Below, one piece after another: positions 1 through 6,661 of a stretch of DNA of 6,959 bases. The notes under the pieces were generated by a model. That model saw only the letters and a program-made list of their open reading frames with translations. It did no database searches and was not told the origin of the DNA. Each line of letters starts with the position of its first letter. Positions within the stretch are counted from its first letter, which is position 1. Source of the stretch: Prevotella sp. UBA4268 (GTDB lineage: Bacteria > Bacteroidota > Bacteroidia > Bacteroidales > Bacteroidaceae); NCBI GenBank assembly GCA_002395135.1, contig DGWC01000063.1, positions 1 to 6,959 of the forward strand. The letters are read 5' to 3'. Both the position numbers and the translations under genes were made by a program.

Positions 1-480
1 GCCCATCTGTATGTCGTGGGCAATGACGAGTTCGCTTTGCAGACGCTCTTTGCTGGCTGTTGTCGCCTTCAGGTCCTCAATGTGTTTTTTCAGTGAAGCC
101 TGCATATACTCGAAAGCATTGCGCAATTGCAGCAGTTCGTCCTCAGAATGAATATCTGGTAGTTTCGTGTCAAGGTTGCCTTTGGCAATGGAAACGGCCG
201 ACTCGGCAAATTGGTTCAGCGGTTTTACTATCTGGTAGATTGCCCGTGTGCAGAAAATGAACAACAGCAGGAGGCCAGCAATGAACACGACGAAGCCGTA
301 TTTCACAATCTGGTGAGTCTGCGGCAGGGTCATGCTGTCGCCAGTAAAATAGAAAAACATGACCATTGCCACCAGCAAGACAATCGCCGCAACCCCCATG
401 ATTCTGAAACTGAGTCTTGCTGCAAATGATTTCTGGTAAGCCAGGTCATACTCGTAATCAAAATTCGGTTCCTCTACCAT
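1..480 (-). CDS. HAMP-domain membrane protein, probable SpoIIE/RsbU-type PP2C phosphatase (N-terminal part, cut by window edge)
   Basis: Reading leftward from the ATG at 480-478 gives 160 codons that stay open to the window edge. Residues about 26-45 and 62-84 are hydrophobic and look like two membrane segments, separated by only about 16 residues outside the membrane. Residues about 84-137 fit a HAMP linker (KPLNQFAESAVSIAKGNLD, then an acidic DELLQL heptad stretch). A coiled-coil linker follows and ends in IAHDIQMG at 153-160. In the SpoIIE/RsbU family the motif IAxxIQMxMxP marks the entry into the PP2C serine/threonine phosphatase domain, so the missing C-terminal part is predicted to be that domain. 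Such proteins usually dephosphorylate anti-anti-sigma (STAS) partners. The phosphatase domain itself is not visible here; a histidine kinase or diguanylate cyclase output is less likely given the motif. An A-rich leader containing AGAGGAAA precedes the ATG. Confidence 0.8.
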   Translation of the reverse strand, partial: MVEEPNFDYEYDLAYQKSFAARLSFRIMGVAAIVLLVAMVMFFYFTGDSMTLPQTHQIVKYGFVVFIAGLLLLFIFCTRAIYQIVKPLNQFAESAVSIAKGNLDTKLPDIHSEDELLQLRNAFEYMQASLKKHIEDLKATTASKERLQSELVIAHDIQMG

Positions 481-509
481 AGCCTGTTTCCTCTGCTATC
501 TTTTTTTTG

Positions 510-541
510 CAAATATATGAAAAACAAGCCAAAGTTCCAAC
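510..541 (-). promoter_or_regulatory. Probable Bacteroidota-type promoter for the HAMP/phosphatase gene
   Basis: On the minus strand, TATATTTG (517-510) matches the -7 consensus TAnnTTTG exactly. A GTTG (541-538) lies 20 bases upstream, in the place of the usual TTTG -33 element. Transcription would start roughly at 500-505, leaving a leader of about 20-25 bases before the ATG at 480. The -33 match is partial and the call is by motif only. Confidence 0.5.
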
Positions 542-594
542 AATAGAGGAAATTTTTATGACATAATTATTGTTAAAGACTTTGTTGTTCTACC

Positions 595-1527
595 TTATAG
601 TTTCACGGCGTTCCACCCGTAGTCCTGATAATAATTGACATTCATTTGGTGACGGCGCACATACTCTTTCAACTGTTCTTTTCGGGCCGCTTCTCTGATG
701 CCTTCATTGGAGTGCATGTTCTGGAAAAGGTCGAAATGTTTTCCGAAGATGCGCTTGGCGCTGGCCATGTTGCCGGCTCCGTCCTCAGTCTGTTCAAAAG
801 CCGTTACCACGGGCTGTCCGTTTCGCATCTGTAGCGTCATACATCCGGGGTGGTTGCCACCCGATACCGTTTTCAGCGTATCGCCTGCTATCTGATACCA
901 CATCACCCAACAGTCACACCATATCCGTGACTTCATGGAATTCTTTTCGTCGGTGGCCACTATCAGCAGCGAGGGAATACAAATGTCGCCTTTCAGATAA
1001 TGTTCCCCAATCTCTTTTGCCAGATACTCGCTCATGGCATCACGCACGGCTTGTTCCTTGCGGTTGATGGCGATATGCCGCTGGCAGTCCTTTTTGTGTT
1101 CGTCGAAGTCGGCTATCATCCATTGTCCATTCACCAGTTCCATGTATAACTGGTGTTCCTCTGTGCCGTTGTCCTTGTCGAAAGAACCATCCTCCCATTT
1201 CTGCTGTACGCTAATGATAGCCACGGCATGAGTCTTGTCTGTCTGTTGCACAGTTTTCACCGTACAGTCTTCAATCTTTCCCCCATTGGCCGTTACGAAA
1301 TAGTGCAGCCATTCATGGTCCATGGCCTCGTGTTCCGGTAGGTGGTGAAACAACGTGTCGAGTACGTTATAGAATTCGCTGGTCATATAGTCTTTCGACT
1401 GTTCCATCAACTCGGGGTTAGGAATATGCTGGCATAGTTCTTCGGCCCGTTCTTTCAGGTGCTGCTCCTTGTTTATACATGCCGCAAGCATCAAGGTGGC
1501 TGTCGCAAATAATAATACTCTTTTCAT
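595..1527 (-). CDS. Conserved-type lipoprotein of unknown function, 310 aa
   Basis: The chosen start (1527-1525) gives a classic lipoprotein signal: MKR, a hydrophobic run, then the lipobox LAAC with the lipidated Cys at 17. A longer in-frame start at 1662 would put 45 hydrophilic residues before this signal and is unlikely. The mature protein appears to have two parts. Residues about 40-150 end in a strand-like YMELVNGQWMIADFD and resemble NTF2/DUF3828-like domains found in exported proteins. Residues about 158-296 contain IPSLLIVATDE, WCDCW, GDTLKTVSGGNHPGCM and SAKRIFGKHFDLF, which I associate with uncharacterised Bacteroidales lipoproteins. There are eight cysteines including Cys17, with a CxC at 204-206. 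It should sit anchored to an envelope membrane facing the periplasm or the surface. No enzymatic motif is recognised. The gene is separated by 200 bp from the upstream gene and so may have its own promoter, but no good -7 match was found. Confidence 0.8.
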   Translation of the reverse strand: MKRVLLFATATLMLAACINKEQHLKERAEELCQHIPNPELMEQSKDYMTSEFYNVLDTLFHHLPEHEAMDHEWLHYFVTANGGKIEDCTVKTVQQTDKTHAVAIISVQQKWEDGSFDKDNGTEEHQLYMELVNGQWMIADFDEHKKDCQRHIAINRKEQAVRDAMSEYLAKEIGEHYLKGDICIPSLLIVATDEKNSMKSRIWCDCWVMWYQIAGDTLKTVSGGNHPGCMTLQMRNGQPVVTAFEQTEDGAGNMASAKRIFGKHFDLFQNMHSNEGIREAARKEQLKEYVRRHQMNVNYYQDYGWNAVKL

Positions 1528-1637
1528 ATTTACATATTTGTTTATCAGCGGAATAAGTCTTATGTGCAGTTTTCCAAAAACATTTGCCTCCGTCTGTAAT
1601 CCCGCGTTTTTCATGTAATAATAAACACACTCTCTGA

Positions 1638-1699
1638 CAAAGCCTGTGGTCTCACCTTTCAAAACCTATTGCCTTTGAGCCGTTTAACCAGAGGCTTTG
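1638..1699. repeat. Imperfect inverted repeat in the intergenic region (possible terminator or RNA structure)
   Basis: CAAAGCCTGTGGT (1638-1650) pairs with ACCAGAGGCTTTG (1687-1699) at 12 of 13 positions, with one G-G mismatch. The left arm continues directly into CTCA (1651-1654), which can pair with TGAG (1676-1679) after a 7-base bulge on the right side. It lies in the 200-bp gap between the small gene ending at 1728 and the lipoprotein start at 1527. Read leftward, the arm is followed after about ten bases by a T-rich stretch near 1615-1624. It could end transcripts from the upstream pair of genes, but it lacks the immediate U-tract of a standard intrinsic terminator. Confidence 0.45.
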
Positions 1700-1727
1700 A
1701 TTGTTGACGATGCTCTTGGGAAAGGGG

Positions 1728-1955
1728 CTAATCGTCTTCAAGTCCGCTGTCGCCCACGCTGCCGTCGCGATAGCCATCCCCGTCTTTGTCTTTCACGTCC
1801 CAGTCCCAAATGTGTGAGTCATACGGATCGTTGTACGGGATGTCTTTCCGCCATGCGTCGGGCTGGTATTTGTTTCCGAACAGGCCGCTGTCCCTTGTTC
1901 CGAACAACCCCTTGTCCTTTTTCTTCTTTTTGTTGTCAAAGTCGAAAAATCCCAT
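1728..1955 (-). CDS. Small charged protein of unknown function with a DxDxDGxxD motif, 75 aa
   Basis: The frame begins 22 bp after the stop of the DUF4424/YARHG gene, with the A-rich leader AAAAGAAATAAAA directly before the ATG, which favours a real, co-transcribed gene. The protein starts MGFFDFDN, then has a run of five lysines, then two GLFG segments (residues about 17-20 and 25-28). The acidic C-terminal third contains DKDGDGYRD (about residues 57-65), which matches the DxDxDGxxD calcium-binding loop pattern of EF-hand, dockerin and thrombospondin type 3 repeats, and ends GDSGLEDD. A full EF-hand loop would need an acidic residue at position 12, where this one has Val. There is no signal peptide or membrane segment, so it is predicted cytoplasmic unless exported by another route. 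No function is assigned. Codon-level support is modest because of the short length. Confidence 0.65.
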   Translation of the reverse strand: MGFFDFDNKKKKKDKGLFGTRDSGLFGNKYQPDAWRKDIPYNDPYDSHIWDWDVKDKDGDGYRDGSVGDSGLEDD

Positions 1956-1977
1956 TTTTATTTCTTTTGATGAAGGT

Positions 1978-3099
1978 TTATTTGTATTGTTCTATCCATT
2001 TCAGTTCGCGTGGAGTAAAATCGTCGGTGGCAGCCTGCCATGTCGGATCGGGCATGTACCACCATAGTTTCTCGAAGTACGCCTTCAGTTTCTTGTCTCT
2101 AAACACATAGCCTCTGTGGGCATAGGGCAGGTTGCGCATGATGCGGTGGTTGAGTTTCTGCTCTTCCAATCCCCATAACTGGTAGTGCTCGCCGCGGTCG
2201 TAGAAGGCACCCAGATGGTTTTTCCCGTCGCCGGCGTAGAGGATGTCGGCAGCCAAGATTGTGAGGTTGTCGCTTGGCACAAAGTCTTTGGCATGCCATT
2301 CCAGTGTGGCATCCCTCAATGCCACTTCCATCACGCTTTCGCCGCTGTCGTTTTTCACTTTTCTCATCTTGCCTTTCCCGTCAGCAATCTTAAACGGAGC
2401 CGCGGCAAAAAGAGAGTCGTTCAGACAGAAGTGCTTGGCCGTGTTCTCTGCTTTGATGCGCAGTGTAAAATCGTCAATCTTGTGGTTGGCCCATCTCATG
2501 GCTGGTTTCAGCCAATAAGGAATTTCGAAGGCGCGCCACACTCCGTAGGAGATGCGGTAGCGATAAGTATGGTGCACTTCATTGCGTCCTTCCTTGAACT
2601 TCGCCGTGAAGTAGTAGGCATAGGCGAAAGGCATCACGCTGTCGGTGGCAGCATCGCGCACCAGATGCTCAGCGATGTCGGTGGCCTGCTGCCATTGTTT
2701 CAGGTCGAGCGGTGCGAAATCCTGCTCTTTTTGGTAGTCAACTCCAATAATGGCGTTCTTATAACTGAGTCGCTCTCCGTTCATGGTCACGGTGAAATCA
2801 TGGATAAACGGGTGCTGCCCCTCCTTGTTGAAGGGTGCCTCCACGTTGTAAGGAGCCTCTGCCTCGAATCCCATGCTCACCGTTTTCTCTTTTCCGTGGT
2901 TCGTCAGTTCGTAGAGAACATCCACGTCAGCGTATCCGTCATCGCGGATACTGATGGTGAGCACCTCCTTGGCGATGCTGATTTCTGTTTCATTGATGGG
3001 CACCAATTGATTGCCGTTGACGTATACTACGCCGTCGTTGCTCCACATGACGGCAGGAATGACACACAGAAGTAGGGCTGTCCAGATTTTTCTTTTCAT
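1978..3099 (-). CDS. Exported DUF4424-like protein with C-terminal YARHG domain, 373 aa
   Basis: The start at 3099-3097 gives a Sec-type signal peptide (MKRKIWTALLLCVIPAVMWS, cleavage probably before NDG). An in-frame ATG at 3135 would add 12 residues but its codons overlap the -7 promoter element at 3123-3130, so it is rejected. Residues about 20-285 resemble DUF4424: NDGVVYVNGNQLVPINETEI, then EVLTISI and a beta-rich DVDVLYELTN segment, with a late ILAADILYAG strand. Residues about 307-373 fit the extracellular YARHG domain: RIMRNLPYAHRGYVF, then LKAYFEKLWWYMPDP and a final ELKWIEQYK. The name motif reads YAHRG rather than YARHG. The protein is predicted to act in the periplasm or outside; its ligand is unknown. 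It leads the probable two-gene unit with the small protein at 1728-1955. Confidence 0.85.
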   Translation of the reverse strand: MKRKIWTALLLCVIPAVMWSNDGVVYVNGNQLVPINETEISIAKEVLTISIRDDGYADVDVLYELTNHGKEKTVSMGFEAEAPYNVEAPFNKEGQHPFIHDFTVTMNGERLSYKNAIIGVDYQKEQDFAPLDLKQWQQATDIAEHLVRDAATDSVMPFAYAYYFTAKFKEGRNEVHHTYRYRISYGVWRAFEIPYWLKPAMRWANHKIDDFTLRIKAENTAKHFCLNDSLFAAAPFKIADGKGKMRKVKNDSGESVMEVALRDATLEWHAKDFVPSDNLTILAADILYAGDGKNHLGAFYDRGEHYQLWGLEEQKLNHRIMRNLPYAHRGYVFRDKKLKAYFEKLWWYMPDPTWQAATDDFTPRELKWIEQYK

Positions 3100-3122
3100 A
3101 GTTATTCTTTGTTTTAATATTG

Positions 3123-3130
3123 CAAAGGTA
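3123..3130 (-). promoter_or_regulatory. Probable -7 promoter element for the DUF4424/YARHG gene
   Basis: TACCTTTG on the minus strand matches TAnnTTTG exactly and lies 23 bases before the ATG at 3099. No TTTG is present at the expected -33 spacing of 19-21 bases, so the promoter is supported by one element only. Confidence 0.45.
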
Positions 3131-3217
3131 GCCATTTTCTTTGATACGATATGTTACGAAACGGAATTTTTTCTGTAAATAATGTTAAGCATTCGCACCA
3201 TTAGATAAACTTTTTTT

Positions 3218-3225
3218 TAATTTTG
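3218..3225 (+). promoter_or_regulatory. Probable -7 promoter element for the efflux operon
   Basis: TAATTTTG matches TAnnTTTG exactly. The best upstream candidate for a -33 element is TTCG at 3192-3195, 22 bases away, a partial match at slightly long spacing. Transcription from here would give a leader of roughly 55 bases before the ATG at 3287. The AT-rich surroundings raise the chance of a coincidental match. Confidence 0.45.
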
Positions 3226-3286
3226 TCATCACATTTGATGTGCATACTGCATTTTTTTGAATATCATTTTTTATTAGTAGAAATAA

Positions 3287-4657
3287 ATGAAGAAGTTTTG
3301 GATGACGTTATTGACAGGCATTCTGCTGTCAATGTCTATTAATGTAGCAGCCCAGCAATTGGATAGTAAGACGACAGGAAAAAGGCAATGGACCCTGAAG
3401 GAATGTATTGACTATGCCCTGCAGAACAATATTTCCTTGCAGAAAACGCGTCTCAGCAAGTTGAGCGCGCAAGAGGATTTGTTGCAGAGCAAGACGGCCT
3501 TGCTGCCCTCGCTGAGCGCATCAACCTCTCACAATGCCACCTATCGCCCTTGGCCGGAGACGGGATCGGCCACCGTTGCCAATGGCTATGCCGTGACAAG
3601 TGTGGACAAAGTGTATTATAACGGCACCTATGGCATCAGCAGCAACTGGACGGTGTGGAATGGAAACCGCAACCGGAACGCGGTGAAACTGAACGAAATG
3701 GCCACCCAGCAGGCGGAACTCGACTCAGCCATCACTGCCAATACCATTCAAGAGCAGATAGCACAACTCTATGTGCAGATACTTTACTCCGCGGAAGCCA
3801 TCAATGTGCACAAGTCGAGCCTGGAAACCAGCAAGAAGAACGAAGAGCGCGGCAAGGAGTTCGTGAACGTTGGCAAGATGAGCAAGGCCGATTTGTCGCA
3901 ACTCACCTCGCAGCGCGCACAAGACGAGTACAACATTGTCGAGGCCGAGAGCAACCTGCGCAACTTCAAGCGCCAGTTGAAAGAACTGCTTCAGATTACA
4001 AGCGACGAGGAGTTTGATGTGGTGGTACCTTCTGCTACCGACGAAATGGCACTGCAGGTGATACCTGCCATGAATAGCGTATATGCGGCGGCACTGGAGC
4101 AGCGGCCGGAAATCAAGAACGCCCAGTTGGGTATTGAGACCAGCGACCTGAACATCAAGATTGCAAAAGCCCAGAAACTGCCCACAATCGGTGTGAGCGC
4201 CAATGCCGCCACCAACACCACATCGATGAGTAATAACGCATGGGGCTCGCAACTAAAGACCAATTTCAATCTCGGCGCAGGTGTCAACCTGAGCATCCCG
4301 CTCTTTGACAACCGCACGACGAAAACGGCTGTAAACAAAGCCAATATCCAGAAGATGAACTACATGCTCGACCTGAAAGACAAGCAGACCGCGCTTTATT
4401 CAACCATTGAGAACTACTGGTTGCAGGCCGTTACCAACCAGAACAAGTTCAAGGCCGCAAAGGTTTCAACCGAGAGCCAGCAGACCAGTTATGACCTGTT
4501 GAGCGAGCAGTTCAGGCTGGGACTGAAGAATATCGTGGAGTTGATGACTGGAAAAGACAATCTGCTGCAGGCGCAACAGAACGAATTGCAAAGCAAATAT
4601 CTCACCATTTTGAACATCAACATGCTGAAGTTCTATGAGAGTGGGGAAGTGAAATAA
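3287..4657 (+). CDS. TolC family outer-membrane efflux protein, 456 aa
   Basis: This is the outer-membrane channel of a tripartite exporter; as a trimer it forms a beta-barrel in the outer membrane and a long alpha-helical tunnel across the periplasm. A signal peptide (MKKFWMTLLTGILLSMSINVAA) is followed by a mature N-terminus beginning QQ, common for Bacteroidota exported proteins. Two outer-membrane efflux repeats follow, about residues 37-235 and 265-445. Typical features include WTLKECIDYALQNN, ALLPSLSAS, VGKMSKADLSQLTSQ and, in the second repeat, QKLPTIGVSA, SIPLFDN and FRLGLKNIVELMTGKDNLLQAQ. The length (456) is normal for the family. It is the first gene of the pump operon, and its stop lies 23 bp before the adaptor gene. 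The start is preceded by an A-rich GTAGAAATAA leader. The substrate cannot be read from this sequence. Confidence 0.95.
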   Translation: MKKFWMTLLTGILLSMSINVAAQQLDSKTTGKRQWTLKECIDYALQNNISLQKTRLSKLSAQEDLLQSKTALLPSLSASTSHNATYRPWPETGSATVANGYAVTSVDKVYYNGTYGISSNWTVWNGNRNRNAVKLNEMATQQAELDSAITANTIQEQIAQLYVQILYSAEAINVHKSSLETSKKNEERGKEFVNVGKMSKADLSQLTSQRAQDEYNIVEAESNLRNFKRQLKELLQITSDEEFDVVVPSATDEMALQVIPAMNSVYAAALEQRPEIKNAQLGIETSDLNIKIAKAQKLPTIGVSANAATNTTSMSNNAWGSQLKTNFNLGAGVNLSIPLFDNRTTKTAVNKANIQKMNYMLDLKDKQTALYSTIENYWLQAVTNQNKFKAAKVSTESQQTSYDLLSEQFRLGLKNIVELMTGKDNLLQAQQNELQSKYLTILNINMLKFYESGEVK

Positions 4658-4680
4658 GTGGAATAACAGGACAGAAAGAT

Positions 4681-5889
4681 ATGAAAAAAGCAACAAAACT
4701 GTGGATTCTTGCCGGCATCGTGGCCGCTATAGCCATCGTCGTGTGGCTGTTGTCGGGAAGCAAGAAGAAAGAAGTGGTTTCGTTTGAGACCGAGAAAGTG
4801 GAATTGTCTGACATACAGACCAGTATTACGGCTACGGGAACCATCGAGCCCGTGACCTCTGTGACCGTGGGTACGCAGGTTTCCGGTATCGTCAGCAAAC
4901 TGTATGTGGATTATAACAGTGTGGTAAAGAAAGGTCAGGTGATAGCCGAACTCGACAAGACCAACCTCACCAGCGAACTGAACACCGCCAAGGCCAATCT
5001 CTCGTCGGCACAGAGTTCGCTCAGTTACCAACTTGCCAACTTCAACAGATACAAGACGCTTTATGACAAAGGGCTGGTGAGTGCCGATGATTTTGAGAGC
5101 GCCCGCCTCTCTTATCAGCAGGCCAACCAGCAGGTGGCTCAGGCCCGTGAAAACGTGAAGAAAGCGCAAACCAACCTCGGATATGCCACCATTACGTCGC
5201 CCATCGACGGCGTGGTGCTGTCAAAAGCCGTGGAGGAAGGTCAGACCGTGGCCTCTTCGTTCAACACGCCTGAATTGTTCGTCATTGCCAAAGACCTCAC
5301 CGACATGCGCGTGATTGCAAATATCGACGAGGCCGACATCGGTGGTGTGAAAGAAGGACAGCGCGTGACGTTCACCGTGGATGCCTTCCCCGACGACACC
5401 TTCCAGGGTACTGTTCAGCAGGTGCGCCAGGAAGCCACCACCGAGAGCAATGTGGTGACCTATGAAGTGGTGATTTCCGCCCGCAACAACGACCTCAAAC
5501 TCAAGCCCGGACTCACTGCCAACGTCACGATATTCACGTTGGAGAAGAACCATGTGCTCACCGTTCCCTCTAAGGCGCTGCGCTTTACTCCCAACGAGGC
5601 GCTGCTGACCAAGGAACAGACCATCAATGACTGCCCGGGCGAACATAAACTGTGGACCAAAGATGGTGACACATTTACAGCCCACGCCGTGGAGATTGGA
5701 ACCACCAATGGTGTGCTCACCGAGATTGTGAGCGGTGTGAAAGAAGGCACGGCAGTGCTCACCGACTTCAATATAAGCGGCGGAAAAGCCGAGGCACCAC
5801 AGGCAGAGCAGGCCAGCAATCCGTTTATGCCAAGACCCAGGAACAATAACAACAACAAGAGCGGCGGTAACAATAATGGCAAGAAATAA
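4681..5889 (+). CDS. HlyD/MacA-type periplasmic adaptor subunit of an ABC efflux pump, 402 aa
   Basis: This membrane-fusion protein would bridge the inner-membrane permease to the TolC-type channel. Residues 7-25 form an N-terminal membrane anchor. Residues about 58-93 are the first lipoyl half-motif (VTVGTQVSGIVSKLYVDYNSVVKKGQVIAELD). Residues about 96-165 form the alpha-helical hairpin, and 166-190 the second lipoyl half (ATITSPIDGVVLSKAVEEGQTV). A beta-barrel domain (about 196-285, ending LKPGLTANVTI) and a membrane-proximal domain (about 285-365, ending VKEGTAVLTDF) follow. The order and length fit MacA, with a non-conserved tail of about 35 residues (366-402) rich in Asn, Gly and Lys. 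AGGACAGAAAG just before the ATG may serve as ribosome binding site. The end of the gene abuts, or overlaps by 14 bases, the ATPase gene, so translation may be coupled. Confidence 0.95.
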   Translation: MKKATKLWILAGIVAAIAIVVWLLSGSKKKEVVSFETEKVELSDIQTSITATGTIEPVTSVTVGTQVSGIVSKLYVDYNSVVKKGQVIAELDKTNLTSELNTAKANLSSAQSSLSYQLANFNRYKTLYDKGLVSADDFESARLSYQQANQQVAQARENVKKAQTNLGYATITSPIDGVVLSKAVEEGQTVASSFNTPELFVIAKDLTDMRVIANIDEADIGGVKEGQRVTFTVDAFPDDTFQGTVQQVRQEATTESNVVTYEVVISARNNDLKLKPGLTANVTIFTLEKNHVLTVPSKALRFTPNEALLTKEQTINDCPGEHKLWTKDGDTFTAHAVEIGTTNGVLTEIVSGVKEGTAVLTDFNISGGKAEAPQAEQASNPFMPRPRNNNNNKSGGNNNGKK

Positions 5890-5890
5890 T

Positions 5891-6655
5891 ATGGCAGAAG
5901 AGAAAGACAACAGGAAAGTTGTTATCGAACTGCAGAACGTGAAGCGCTATTTCCAGGTGGGCAGCGAGACGGTGAAGGCTCTTCGCGGCGTTTCGTTTAA
6001 GATCTACGAGGGCGAGTTCGTAACGATTCAGGGTACGTCAGGCTCCGGAAAGTCAACGCTGCTCAACCAGTTGGGATGCCTCGACACACCTACCAGCGGA
6101 GACTATTTCCTCGATGGTGTGTCGGTGCGCACCATGTCGAAAAACCAGCGCGCTCATTTGCGTAACAGGAAGATTGGCTTTGTGTTCCAGAACTATAACC
6201 TGCTGCCCAAGACAACGGCCGTGGAGAATGTGGAACTGCCGCTGATGTACAACTCGGAAGTGTCTGCCGAGGAGCGCAGGGAGCGTGCCGTCAAAGCCCT
6301 GAAAGCCGTGGGACTGGGCGACAGACTTGAGCATAAGTCAAACGAAATGTCGGGCGGACAGATGCAGCGCGTGGCCATTGCCCGTGCGCTGGTGAACGAT
6401 CCGGCGGTGCTCCTGGCTGACGAGGCCACGGGAAACCTCGATACCCGCACCTCGTTTGAAATGCTCGTGCTCTTCCAGCAACTCTACAGGCAAGGCCATA
6501 CCATTATCTTCGTGACCCACAATCCGGAGATTGCCGAGTATTCCAGCCGCAACATCAACCTGCGCGACGGGAAAATACGCGAAGATACCATCAATACGAA
6601 TATCAAGTCGGCAGAAGAAACCCTTGCCGCATTGCCGCTTCCACAAGATGAATAA
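5891..6655 (+). CDS. MacB/LolD-type ABC transporter ATP-binding protein, 254 aa
   Basis: This is the cytoplasmic ATPase of the pump. All catalytic motifs are present: Walker A GTSGSGKST (48-56, Lys54), Q-loop Gln100 in FVFQNYNLLP, signature MSGGQMQRVAIARA (Ser154-Gln157), Walker B AVLLADEATGNLD (Asp177, Glu178) and H-loop His210 in FVTHNPE. The opening ELQNVKRYFQVGSETVKALRGVSF and the length fit the MacB/LolD/FtsE class, in which the ATPase powers transmembrane conformational change rather than passage through the inner membrane. The start chosen is the ATG one base past the adaptor stop, with AAGAAATAAT before it. An in-frame ATG at 5876 would add five residues (MARNN) and overlap the adaptor by 14 bases; either could be used. 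E. coli MacB carries this domain fused to its permease, whereas here the two are separate genes. Confidence 0.95.
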   Translation: MAEEKDNRKVVIELQNVKRYFQVGSETVKALRGVSFKIYEGEFVTIQGTSGSGKSTLLNQLGCLDTPTSGDYFLDGVSVRTMSKNQRAHLRNRKIGFVFQNYNLLPKTTAVENVELPLMYNSEVSAEERRERAVKALKAVGLGDRLEHKSNEMSGGQMQRVAIARALVNDPAVLLADEATGNLDTRTSFEMLVLFQQLYRQGHTIIFVTHNPEIAEYSSRNINLRDGKIREDTINTNIKSAEETLAALPLPQDE

Positions 6656-6661
6656 TGCTGA

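Noticed and set aside
539..574. Inverted repeat AACAATA / TATTGTT beside the phosphatase gene promoter, considered as an operator.
   Set aside because: Only 7 bp, AT-rich and separated by 22 bases; this level of match is expected by chance in an AT-rich intergenic region.
1528..1662. N-terminal extension of the lipoprotein to an ATG at 1662.
   Set aside because: It would bury the lipoprotein signal peptide 45 residues inside the protein and would overlap the inverted repeat.
1895..1907. Palindrome TTGTTC-C-GAACAA within the small protein gene, considered as a binding site.
   Set aside because: It falls in the codons for a repeated GLFG segment, and a partial copy nearby (1871-1882) encodes the other GLFG, so the protein-level repeat explains it.
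1697..2110. A 137-codon plus-strand frame covering the small protein gene.
   Set aside because: It spans the intergenic gap and antisense coding sequence, is rich in Arg, Cys and Ser as expected of an out-of-frame reading, and would make the minus-strand pair of genes unreadable as a unit.
2185..3075. A 296-codon open frame on the plus strand opposite the DUF4424/YARHG gene.
   Set aside because: It is fully antisense to a gene with a clear signal peptide and recognisable domains, its translation shows no domain, and long antisense frames are common opposite GC-balanced codons.
5221..5910. A 229-codon open frame on the minus strand opposite the adaptor gene.
   Set aside because: It is antisense to well-defined HlyD domains and has no leader or recognisable motif; treated as a shadow frame. 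The same applies to 3725-4252 and 4633-5169.
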